Shown here: positions 46,436-54,445 of the stretch, one piece after another
How positions within the stretch are numbered: position 1 is the stretch's first letter
Layout: the number at the start of each line of letters is the position of its first letter
Origin: Bin55 sp009840545
Lineage (GTDB): Bacteria > Pseudomonadota > Gammaproteobacteria > Pseudomonadales > Azotimanducaceae
Length of the DNA: 64,000 bases
NCBI GenBank assembly: GCA_965208815.1
Contig: OZ242357.1
Coordinates: 1,612,001-1,676,000, forward strand
Direction of reading: 5' to 3'
Made by a program: the position numbers and the translations under genes
The notes under the pieces: generated by a model
Databases searched by the model: none
The model's input: the letters and a program-made list of their open reading frames with translations, nothing else
What the model was told of the DNA's origin: nothing

Positions 46436-47635
46436 CTAGTTAATCAAAATACTCTCGTCAGAAGCTACCCATCTTCCATTCTCAATTACCCCGAGCACGG
46501 ATTCCTTCACACCATTGTGGTTTTCAGGCGAAAAGTGCAATGTGTAGCCAAAGATGTCCTTGTATTCACCAATAGATTCCAGTGCTTCCACAAATTTCTC
46601 TCTCGTCAAATCTCGACCAGCTTTCTCTAGTGCAATCACGATCAAATCTGCGCCTCTGTAGCCTTCCATTCCAGTTACGTCGGGTTCATGGCCGTAGATT
46701 TCCGTATATCGGTTGAACCAATCCACCGCTTCTTGGTTTGTCTCAGTGTCTGGATAAATGCGAAGAGAATGAATGAACGCGTAGTAGCCTTCGCCTACTC
46801 CACTTTCCAGTTCCGCAATTACGGATGGAGCTCCGGCATTCGAGCCAACAAAATCCACATCTTCCCAGCCGATTTCCTTGGCAATTGTGAGAATACCGAT
46901 CGTATCAGTTGCCACGGTTCCCATTAGTACCAAGTCACATCCTGCGTCGCGTAGCCTAAGCACAGATGCAGTGAATTCTGTCTCTGTGCTCTTGTGCGCA
47001 GTTACTGCAGCGATTTCCAACTCCATTTCGGCCGCTTGGTCTTCAGCTCCATCCAAGATTTCTTTTCCAAAGTCGTTGTCGACATGTGCGACACAAGGCG
47101 TCGACCTGCCTTTATTCTCTACAAAGTACCGCAGAGCTGCTCGAATCTCGTAGTAATAGATTCCGCGCTGCGTGAACATGAGCTTCATATATGGCTCTGC
47201 CATCTGCACAGAACCGGTAATGGGAAAGAGGTTCGGTATTCCTGCGTCGAATAAGTCGTCCATGACCGCGAGATTATTTGGAGTACCCAAGGCAAGGTAC
47301 ATAGCAAAAATCTTGTCGAGATTTATGAGTTTGTCCACAGCTCGAATTGTGTTGGGTACTTCATATCGAGTGTCTTCGACAACGAAACGGATTTCTCTCC
47401 CATGTACGCCGCCTTTCTCGTTCGCTTCCTCAAACCTCATGCGCGCACCGTTCACGGAATCAGCTCCATAGAAGGCTATGGGTCCAGTTAAATCCGTGTG
47501 GGAACCAAACAGAATTTCGTCGTCTGTTACACCTTGGACAGACTTTCCTGTCGAGGAGCTAGTGGACTGAGGAGCGCAACCGACAATCAAGAGCATCACT
47601 AGAGTTGTTGCTATCGCAAGCGCGGATTTACGCAT
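46436..47635 (-). CDS. livK: Branched-chain-amino-acid-type ABC substrate-binding lipoprotein
   Basis: A 399-residue periplasmic binding protein of the LivJ/LivK fold. The N-terminus ends in VMLLIVGCAPQ, a lipobox with Cys20 as the lipidated residue. DEILFGSHTDLTGPIAFYGADSVNGARM and HGREIRFVVEDTRYEVPNTIRAVDKLI are family-typical; the DTRYEVP segment is where LivK has D..YdP. Such proteins also bind aromatic acids, short amides and dicarboxylates, and the neighbouring CoA ligase favours a carboxylic acid ligand. It is the last gene of livH-M-G-F-ligase-livK; GGAGG eight bases before the ATG ensures good translation, as needed for the abundant binding subunit. Confidence 0.93.
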   Translation of the reverse strand: MRKSALAIATTLVMLLIVGCAPQSTSSSTGKSVQGVTDDEILFGSHTDLTGPIAFYGADSVNGARMRFEEANEKGGVHGREIRFVVEDTRYEVPNTIRAVDKLINLDKIFAMYLALGTPNNLAVMDDLFDAGIPNLFPITGSVQMAEPYMKLMFTQRGIYYYEIRAALRYFVENKGRSTPCVAHVDNDFGKEILDGAEDQAAEMELEIAAVTAHKSTETEFTASVLRLRDAGCDLVLMGTVATDTIGILTIAKEIGWEDVDFVGSNAGAPSVIAELESGVGEGYYAFIHSLRIYPDTETNQEAVDWFNRYTEIYGHEPDVTGMEGYRGADLIVIALEKAGRDLTREKFVEALESIGEYKDIFGYTLHFSPENHNGVKESVLGVIENGRWVASDESILIN

Positions 47636-47639
47636 ATCT

Positions 47640-49466
47640 TCAACCTCCGGAGTACATTTCGTCGATCAAGCTACTGTACTTTTCGTTTACAACTTTACGC
47701 TTCAACTTCTGCGTGGGAGTCAGCTCTTCGTCCTCCGCATCCAGTAGCTGATCGATCAATCTAAACTTCTTAATCGTCTCGACCTGTGCAAACATGGAAT
47801 TGACCCGATCAACTTCCTTGCCAATCAAGTCAGTTACTTCCGTAGTATGACACAGGCTCGTGTAGTTCGTGAACGGCACATCATTATCCTGAGCAAAATG
47901 CGTCACATTCTCATGATCGATCATGATTAGACATGTTAGGTAGGGTCGTCGATCGCCAACGACGACGGCATCTGTAATGTAGGGTGAGAACTTGAGCTGA
48001 TTCTCGATTTCGCTTGGAGTAATGTTCTTGCCACCGGCCGTAATCAGGATGTCTTTCATGCGATCCACGATGTACACATATCCATCGTCATCGATCCTGC
48101 CAACGTCGCCTGTATACAACCATCCCTGACGGATGGTGTCGGCGGTCTTCTCCGGCTGCTTCCAGTAACCCCGGATTACACCCGGGCTTCGAATCAGAAT
48201 CTCGCCGTCTTCCGAGAGTTCAACCTCCACATCCTTGATCGCTCTGCCAACACTTCCTATTCGATGGGCGGACTCCACATTGCAAGTAGCGAGTCCGGTA
48301 CATTCAGTTTGTCCGTACAACTCGTACATTGGTCTTCCGAGTGCCCAATACCACTCGATCAGGTCTGGAGCAATCGGAGCTGCTGCGGTCGCGAGCCACC
48401 GACATTGATCGATCCCGAGTGCGCGGCGAACGTTGCGCAACACAGCAAAATTAAAGAAAGCATAGTAAATTGCGAGACCAAGAGGAATCTGCTTCGACTC
48501 CTTCAGAAAGGAGGCACGACGATATCCCACACTGATGGCCTGGTCATACGCCCACTGACCTAGAGCTGTCGAGTCCTTCCGCATGATGGTGATTGCCGAG
48601 TATTGTTTTTCCCAAACTCTGGGAACCGCAAAGTGGACGGTCGGCTCCACTTCTTGGATATCGTTGTTCATGGTCTCCAAGCTCTCCACAAGATGAACTT
48701 CGGACTCAGCTTGGATAACCGAAAAGACATAGAACATGCGTCCAGCAATATGCGCTAACGGAAGAAACCCAAGTTGTCGATCATTGGAACTCATTGAGAA
48801 ACAGTTTTGAGCGCAATTCATCATGAATCTCATGTTGCGTTGGGTGATCATTGCACCTTTTGGGGGACCTGTAGTACCCGACGTGTACGTCAGGATCATA
48901 AGATCGTCGATATCTGAAGCACGGATTTCCTCCGACCATGCATCAGGATGTTCGCTCCGATATTGGCTCCCTAGTTCGCAAAGTGCTTCAAGCGACATGC
49001 ATAGGTCGTCATCGAGGTTTCTGAGACCTTCCATGTCAAAGACAATGACCTTCTCGAGCGTAGGAACCTGTTCTCGAATCTGAAGAACTTTGTCTAGCTG
49101 TTCTTCGTCTTCCGCGAAATAGAACTTGGTTTCACTGTCGTTGATCAGGTATTCCACCTGATTTGGAGCGTCGGTAGGATATACGCCATTGCACACTGCC
49201 CCGATGCATATAGAGCCCAAGTCTGCATACATCCACTCCTTGTTCACTTCTGAGGCTATCGAAACGGTGTCTCCCCTCTGAAGTCCTAGAGCTTTTAGTC
49301 CCAGACCAATAAGCTGTGCCTGTTCGCCCCAATCGGACCAGGTGTATTCGTTCCAAATTCCAAAGTCCTTCTCTCGAATTACTACTTTTTCAGCTAGTTT
49401 GTCTACTTTGCCCTGAAACAGCTGTGGTACCGATTCCTCCTCTTTCGGCACAATCTCTACACTCAT
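47640..49466 (-). CDS. AMP-forming long-chain acyl-CoA ligase (FadD/FAA type) inside the liv operon
   Basis: A 608-residue adenylate-forming enzyme. YTSGTTGPPKGAMITQRN is the P-loop motif, YGQTECTG the second motif, and WLYTGDVGRIDDDGYVYIVDRMKDILITAGGKNITPSEIEN contains the hinge Asp and conserved GRxKD-type region. The C-terminal ELTPTQKLKRKVV carries the catalytic Lys region of the long (FAA/AMP-binding enzyme_C-lacking) subgroup that includes long-chain fatty-acid ligases. ATG 49466 overlaps the LivF stop as ATGA and has AAGGAAG upstream, so translation is coupled. Activating the imported substrate to its CoA thioester is the natural role in an importer operon. Confidence 0.92.
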   Translation of the reverse strand: MSVEIVPKEEESVPQLFQGKVDKLAEKVVIREKDFGIWNEYTWSDWGEQAQLIGLGLKALGLQRGDTVSIASEVNKEWMYADLGSICIGAVCNGVYPTDAPNQVEYLINDSETKFYFAEDEEQLDKVLQIREQVPTLEKVIVFDMEGLRNLDDDLCMSLEALCELGSQYRSEHPDAWSEEIRASDIDDLMILTYTSGTTGPPKGAMITQRNMRFMMNCAQNCFSMSSNDRQLGFLPLAHIAGRMFYVFSVIQAESEVHLVESLETMNNDIQEVEPTVHFAVPRVWEKQYSAITIMRKDSTALGQWAYDQAISVGYRRASFLKESKQIPLGLAIYYAFFNFAVLRNVRRALGIDQCRWLATAAAPIAPDLIEWYWALGRPMYELYGQTECTGLATCNVESAHRIGSVGRAIKDVEVELSEDGEILIRSPGVIRGYWKQPEKTADTIRQGWLYTGDVGRIDDDGYVYIVDRMKDILITAGGKNITPSEIENQLKFSPYITDAVVVGDRRPYLTCLIMIDHENVTHFAQDNDVPFTNYTSLCHTTEVTDLIGKEVDRVNSMFAQVETIKKFRLIDQLLDAEDEELTPTQKLKRKVVNEKYSSLIDEMYSGG

Positions 49467-50233
49467 CGCCATGTCTTCCTTTGTTTCCATCGGCGTTGTC
49501 CTCGCACCCCCTTGTCCTTCATTCCCAGATAGAACTCTTGGACATCAGTTGCTTGGGACAATCTCTCACAGGTATCCTCCATCACGACTCTACCGTTCTC
49601 CATGATGTACCCGTAGTCTGCCAACTCCAAGGCCATTTTGGCGTTTTGTTCAACAAGCAAAACGGTTACTCCCTGTTCGTCATTGATTGTCTTGATAATC
49701 TCAGCGATCTCGCCTACCAGTTTGGGTGCCAAACCAAGTGACGGCTCATCGAGGAGCATGAGCTTGGGAGCGAGCATGAGAGCTCGACCAATAGCCAACA
49801 TCTGTTGTTGCCCACCAGATAAGTAACCGGCCGTTAGCTTGCGGTTTTCCCAAAGCGGTGGAAAGTACGCGTAGATGAGCTCTAGGTCTGAACCCACGCT
49901 TAGTCCTCGACGGCTAAAAGCACCCATCATTAGGTTTTCTTCAGTAGTCAAGAAAGGAAAGATCTCTCGACCTTCCGGAACGTGCCCAATTCCCATTCGC
50001 GCGACTTTATCGGGTTCCCTTCCTGTGATTTCCTCGCCTTGGAAATGGACACTTCCCTTTTGTGGAGCCATCGCCCCTGAAATGGTCTTCAACACCGTTG
50101 TCTTACCCGCTCCATTCGCACCCAATACGGTGACGATGGATTCTCTGGGGATCTCAAGAGATACGCCGCGAATTGCAACAATCGGACCGTAGTAGGTCTC
50201 GATATTCCGAACAGTTAGTTGGTTCTCTTCCAT
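49463..50233 (-). CDS. livF: Branched-chain-type ABC transporter ATPase
   Basis: A 256-residue ATP-binding subunit of the LivF type. Walker A GANGAGKTT, the LivF-specific HVPEGREIFPFLTTEENL block, signature YLSGGQQQMLAIGRAL, Walker B LMLLDEPSLGLAPKL and VEQNAKMALELADYGYIMENG are all present. The C-terminal tail (VRGQRRWKQRKTWR) is strongly basic and longer than usual. It overlaps the acyl-CoA ligase start by four bases and begins three bases after the livG stop. Supplies energy for import with LivG. Confidence 0.95.
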   Translation of the reverse strand: MEENQLTVRNIETYYGPIVAIRGVSLEIPRESIVTVLGANGAGKTTVLKTISGAMAPQKGSVHFQGEEITGREPDKVARMGIGHVPEGREIFPFLTTEENLMMGAFSRRGLSVGSDLELIYAYFPPLWENRKLTAGYLSGGQQQMLAIGRALMLAPKLMLLDEPSLGLAPKLVGEIAEIIKTINDEQGVTVLLVEQNAKMALELADYGYIMENGRVVMEDTCERLSQATDVQEFYLGMKDKGVRGQRRWKQRKTWR

Positions 50234-50236
50234 GAC

Positions 50237-50989
50237 CTATGTACCGAGATACGCATCGATCACATCGGGGTGGCTCTGAACTTCCGACGGCGTACCAGTA
50301 ACAACATGCCGTCCATCCGCCATGACAAGGACCCTATTCGATACTTGTCCGATCAAGTTCATGTCGTGTTCCACCATCATAATCGTGACACCTAGTTCTT
50401 CATTGATGTCGTCGATCCAAAACGAGAGATCCTCAGACTCTTCTGAATTTAGTCCGGACGAAGGTTCGTCGAGAAGCAGCAACTTGGGATCCAAGCACAG
50501 GGCTCGTCCCACCTCGACAATTTTTCGTATGCCGAATGGAAGGGAGTCTACAGTCTTCTCTCGATAGCTTTGGAGGTGTAGCAAGTCGATGATGTCCTCA
50601 GCCTTGCTTCTGAACTCCAGCTCTTGCTTTCGAACCTTCGGCAAGAAAAAGACTTCGGATAGCAGCATTGTCTGGCGTCGTGTGTGTTGTCCAATCAGCA
50701 GGTTTTGTAGAACCGTTTCGTGGTCGAACAACTCAACATTCTGAAAGGTTCTGGCGATTCCTCGTCTTGCTATGACATGGGGTGCAACTTTCGTTATGTC
50801 TTCGTCCTCAAAGGAGATCTTGCCAGTGTCAACGTCATTGAAACGACTGATGACGTTAAAGACTGTAGTCTTCCCAGCACCATTAGGTCCCATGATGCTA
50901 AATATTTCCCCTTCATTGACTTGAAAGGAGAGATCTTGCACTGCATGAACGCCTCCGAAGCTCACAGAAACATCAGTGACTTCCAACAT
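50237..50989 (-). CDS. livG: Branched-chain-type ABC transporter ATPase
   Basis: A 250-residue ATPase of the LivG type, with MLEVTDVSVSFGGVHAVQDLSF at the start, Walker A GPNGAGKTT, FNVISRFNDVDTGKISF, RRGIARTFQNVELF (LivG hallmark), a degenerate signature SLPFGIRKIVEVGRAL in place of LSGGQ, and Walker B LLLLDEPSSGLN. The ATG at 50989 starts five bases after the livM stop and gives the family length; upstream in-frame sequence overlaps livM and looks non-homologous. It pairs with LivF as the ATPase heterodimer. Confidence 0.95.
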   Translation of the reverse strand: MLEVTDVSVSFGGVHAVQDLSFQVNEGEIFSIMGPNGAGKTTVFNVISRFNDVDTGKISFEDEDITKVAPHVIARRGIARTFQNVELFDHETVLQNLLIGQHTRRQTMLLSEVFFLPKVRKQELEFRSKAEDIIDLLHLQSYREKTVDSLPFGIRKIVEVGRALCLDPKLLLLDEPSSGLNSEESEDLSFWIDDINEELGVTIMMVEHDMNLIGQVSNRVLVMADGRHVVTGTPSEVQSHPDVIDAYLGT

Positions 50990-50993
50990 GTTC

Positions 50994-52070
50994 CTAATGG
51001 ACTCTCTCAGTCTTGAGGTAAGACTTCTGACGAAGGAAGGTCTTCTTGCGGTACAACGGGAACTGGCTGAAGAACAAGCGTATCTTGACCCAACGTCCGT
51101 ATATTCCAAGTGGTTCGAACACAAGGAACAAGATCAAGACGCCACCAAAAACCAACGGCTCAAGGCCTCCACTCTGAGCTATTCCGGTCGGAAGCCAGTC
51201 GCGGGCGATTGCGATGATCTGGGGCACAATCGTTATGAAGAATGCTCCAAATATGACCCCGTGTAAAGAACCCAAACCACCGACCACAACGAGCATCAGA
51301 AGCATGATTGAAGTCATGATCGTGAACGCATCGGGAAACAAAAATCCAATTCTGTGCGCGTAGAGAGCTCCGGCGAGCCCTGTCAAACCTGCCGAAAGCG
51401 CAAACGCAAGCGTCTTGGTCTGAAGTAGGTTCACACCCATTGCCTGTGCCGAAATTTCGGAGTCTCGTACAGCAATGAATGATCGACCTGTGGGAGATCG
51501 CAGCAAGTTTATGACCCCGAAGAACACCAGGACGAGCGCTGTTAGACACGTGTAGTAGTAAGCCGTTGAAGAGTCGAGCGAGTAACCAAACATTGCTGGA
51601 TCGTCGACGCGGAATCCCGAGTGCCCCCCAGTAAGCGCTGGCCAATGCGCAATTACTTTCTCGACAATCATCGCAAAGGCGAGAGTCGCAATGGCCAAGT
51701 AGATACCGGTCATTCGTAACGATGCGACACCGATCAGAACTCCGATTCCGCCCGTAATCAATGCGGAAGTGGGGATGCTCAGAAACAAAGGCCATCCACG
51801 TGAATACAAAATTGCATGAATGTATGCGCCGAGTGCCATAAACGCTACATGACCCAGACTGACTAATCCGGAATAGCCGGTCAATAACATCAAGCCCGCT
51901 CCAGCAATCGCCCAGATAAACAACTCGGTGAGTTGCTTCTCGTAGAAGACATCAAGCACAAGCGGTGCTAGCAGCAAAGCTGCGATAAGCACGAAATACC
52001 AACTTGCGTGAGCACGATGCTTGAAAATATCGATGTCGCGACCATAGTTGGTTTTGAGTACGAAGCGCAT
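50994..52070 (-). CDS. livM: Branched-chain-type ABC transporter permease
   Basis: A 358-residue permease with about ten membrane helices. LLTGYSGLVSLGHVAFMALGAYIHAIL near residues 62-88 and GRSFIAVRDSEISAQAMGVN (EAA-like coupling loop) are LivM signatures, and VVVGGLGSLHGVIFGAFFI follows. The C-terminal tail after the last helix is long and basic (KIRLFFSQFPLYRKKTFLRQKS). Its ATG overlaps the livH stop by one base (TGATG), showing translational coupling. Forms the channel with LivH. Confidence 0.95.
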   Translation of the reverse strand: MRFVLKTNYGRDIDIFKHRAHASWYFVLIAALLLAPLVLDVFYEKQLTELFIWAIAGAGLMLLTGYSGLVSLGHVAFMALGAYIHAILYSRGWPLFLSIPTSALITGGIGVLIGVASLRMTGIYLAIATLAFAMIVEKVIAHWPALTGGHSGFRVDDPAMFGYSLDSSTAYYYTCLTALVLVFFGVINLLRSPTGRSFIAVRDSEISAQAMGVNLLQTKTLAFALSAGLTGLAGALYAHRIGFLFPDAFTIMTSIMLLMLVVVGGLGSLHGVIFGAFFITIVPQIIAIARDWLPTGIAQSGGLEPLVFGGVLILFLVFEPLGIYGRWVKIRLFFSQFPLYRKKTFLRQKSYLKTERVH

Positions 52071-52942
52071 CAGACTTTCTTCTTTTGTGTAGAAGCTATT
52101 AACCCAGATGGGCGTACTAGCAACATGAGAAGCAACATGAAGTACGCGCTCGTGTCACCCAGTCCTTTTCCAAAGTTGTACTGCATGAATTGCTCAACAA
52201 TTCCTATAGCTAATCCACCGATGACTGCGCCTGGCAGACTGCCGAATCCTCCGACTATCGCGGCTGCAAAAGCCTTGATTCCTGAAAACCCGATGTTGGG
52301 AGTTATTGCGGTGAGCGGGGCGAACAGAATTCCGGCGATTGCAGCAATTCCAGCCGACAATGCCCAAGTGAAAGCGACTATTCGCTTTACGGGAATTCCA
52401 AGGTAGTACGCTGCCAGTTGATTCTGGGACGATGCCTGCATGGCAATTCCAATCCGAGTGTAACGGAAGAATAGAAACAGAGCGATACACAGAGCGATTG
52501 TTCCTCCGATCACTACGAGATTCGAAACACCGACAAAGACGTCACCCATACTAATTACGACATCCGAATAAGGCGTGCGTAATTCTTGAGGGTCGTGTCC
52601 CCAAATCATGCCCGCGAGGGCACGGAGAACAAAGCCCAAACCAATAGTGACCATAAGGACCGCAAAGGGAGGTTCTCCAATCATTCGTCGAAGCAGGGAG
52701 CGTTCAAGCAGCAGCCCAATGAATCCCGTGGCCAAAATTGTTAGGACAACTGCAACAAAATAGTTCCATTGCAGGTATTCGGTAAATGTGACTGCAATGA
52801 GAGCTCCGATCATCATCAATTCGCCTTGAGCAAAATTGATCATTTCGGTAGCCTTGTAAATCAACACGAACCCGAGAGCAATGAGTCCGTAGACACACCC
52901 CTGCGATATGCCTTTCAGTAAGAGTTGAAGGATCGTATCCAT
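52070..52942 (-). CDS. livH: Branched-chain-type ABC transporter permease
   Basis: A 290-residue permease, first gene of the operon. KGISQGCVYGLIALGFVLIYKATEMINFAQGELMMIGAL is the hallmark LivH N-terminus (shown in the sequence as residues 10-48), followed by FRYTRIGIAMQASSQNQLAAYYLGIP, the coupling loop, and VGGFGSLPGAVIGGLAIGIVEQF. About eight membrane helices. Upstream lie about 250 bases free of genes, expected to hold the operon promoter; the enoyl-CoA hydratase gene beyond them is in the same direction and may feed transcription in. Confidence 0.95.
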   Translation of the reverse strand: MDTILQLLLKGISQGCVYGLIALGFVLIYKATEMINFAQGELMMIGALIAVTFTEYLQWNYFVAVVLTILATGFIGLLLERSLLRRMIGEPPFAVLMVTIGLGFVLRALAGMIWGHDPQELRTPYSDVVISMGDVFVGVSNLVVIGGTIALCIALFLFFRYTRIGIAMQASSQNQLAAYYLGIPVKRIVAFTWALSAGIAAIAGILFAPLTAITPNIGFSGIKAFAAAIVGGFGSLPGAVIGGLAIGIVEQFMQYNFGKGLGDTSAYFMLLLMLLVRPSGLIASTQKKKV

Positions 52943-53194
52943 TAAGCGGTTGAAAGCGTGCTTGCAGTCTTCAGAGGTAGATCCCTAGGTGTCTACCAGA
53001 GTTTGTCTCTCCTCTCATCTTTCTCTCACAGAGGTCGCTGATCTTCGAATTCCACGAGTCAACCTAGACTTCGAACGCAACGGAGCGGAGCAGGAATTAT
53101 AGTTTCGCTAAAACTAAGCAAGAGGCACATGTCTGAGCTTGTACTAGTCGTCGCAATCAACTCGGAAATGAACCTTTGTGTTGATAGTCGAGCA

Positions 53195-54100
53195 TCAATC
53201 GATGAGTCTTCCTTGTTCATCACGCAGCTCAGGACCATTGACCCGAACTCGGCCATCGCCAAACTTTGAGTCTCGTGCTCGAAGTGCTTCCCGTAGTCCC
53301 AGTTCTTGGACCGACTTTCGAAACCCATCGGCCGCACGCGTATTGTGTCCCCGTACATCGTTTTCGGAAGCCATTCGTTGCAATGTACGAGCACCCATCA
53401 ATTCCATGGCCATATTGATAATCCGTTTGTTAGTCGACAACAAATCGGGATCAATGCGAGTGAGTCGATCGGCAAGTTGCTCTACTTCGTTTTCTAGATG
53501 TTCTGTGGGTACTGCCTTCATAACGAGACCAATCTGCTGAGCTTCCTTGCCACTGATCATGTCACCGGTCAGATTCAGACGTTTTGCCCACTGTGGACCC
53601 ACGTGGTAGATCCACATGTTGTTCGGTAGTGCTCCTAAATCACGGGCTGGTGGAAATCCAATTAGTACGTCGTCAGACGCGATGATCATGTCACACATCA
53701 AAGCTATGTCTGTACCTCCAGCCAAGCAGTAGCCGTGAATTTGACAAATGACAGGCTTGTGCATGTCAAAAATCGCCATTCGATAGCGCTGAGCACGTTC
53801 CAGTTGCCAAGCGTCGTCATCGATGCTTTGACCCCCACGGTATTTGTTGTCTGAAGACTGGATTCGCGACACGGGAACGTTACCATCCGCACCCGTCAAG
53901 TCGTAGCCTGCCGAGAACGCCCGACCTGCTCCTCTCAAAATCACGCAATGTACGTCGGTATTATTGTCGGCTTCCCACAAAGCTTCATTCAGCTCTGACT
54001 GCAGACTCAGCGACAAAGCATTGAGTTTCTCTGGACGATTAAGGGTAATTCGAGCCCTTCCGCGATCAACTTCGTACAAAATGCTATTGAATTCGGACAT
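53195..54100 (-). CDS. Enoyl-CoA hydratase/isomerase family protein
   Basis: A 301-residue crotonase-fold enzyme. ITLNRPEKLNALSLSLQSELNEAL is the N-terminal core, GRAFSAGYDLTG and HGYCLAGGTDIALMCD supply the two oxyanion-hole amides, and IGFPPARDLGALPNNMWIYHVG carries the active-site region, where the hydratase Glu pair is not obvious, so isomerase or another crotonase reaction is possible. ATG 54100 follows AGGAG with an eight-base spacer; ATG 54106 is too close to it. It is transcribed toward the liv operon, 250 bases apart, and fits downstream processing of the CoA thioester formed by the operon's ligase. Confidence 0.9.
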   Translation of the reverse strand: MSEFNSILYEVDRGRARITLNRPEKLNALSLSLQSELNEALWEADNNTDVHCVILRGAGRAFSAGYDLTGADGNVPVSRIQSSDNKYRGGQSIDDDAWQLERAQRYRMAIFDMHKPVICQIHGYCLAGGTDIALMCDMIIASDDVLIGFPPARDLGALPNNMWIYHVGPQWAKRLNLTGDMISGKEAQQIGLVMKAVPTEHLENEVEQLADRLTRIDPDLLSTNKRIINMAMELMGARTLQRMASENDVRGHNTRAADGFRKSVQELGLREALRARDSKFGDGRVRVNGPELRDEQGRLID

Positions 54101-54445
54101 AGCCATTTCTCCTAGTGCTACCAAAAAATCCAATCCGAAGTTACCTTCGGATCGATACCGATTCAATTAAACCAAACGGCCTGCGCCATGAGGGCAAAGT
54201 GCTGAGAGAGTGCACTCGAGTCTCTACAATGCCTCAATAGATTTCAAGACAGAGAGTCAAAAGCACTGTTGGGAACCTTCCTCGAAGCAAACCGTCGAAT
54301 TAACAAAGGTCCAACATTTGCAGCGCTTATCCATTTGCACGAGAAGCTTCTCCTGAACATAGACCGTTTTGGATCAATCCAAATCGTTTAATAATCCGGG
54401 TTGAGCAGAAGTTGCGAACACCAACTATTGCGGAGGTTTGAAACT
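54101..54445. other. Intergenic region between divergent genes
   Basis: About 345 bases. Apart from the leader hairpin at 54123-54152 and GGAGG at 54432-54436 (ribosome binding site of the DUF4139 gene) I recognise nothing; promoters for both neighbours must lie here. Confidence 0.4.
54123..54152 (-). terminator. GNRA hairpin followed by U-run in the leader of the enoyl-CoA hydratase gene
   Basis: On the minus strand ATCCGAAG pairs with CTTCGGAT around a GTAA (GNRA) tetraloop (54133-54152), and TTTTTT follows four bases later (54123-54128). This resembles an intrinsic terminator, yet it stands just 23 bases before the start codon of the gene it would silence. It may be an attenuator or simply a stabilising leader hairpin. 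The spacer before the U-run makes strong termination uncertain. Confidence 0.4.
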
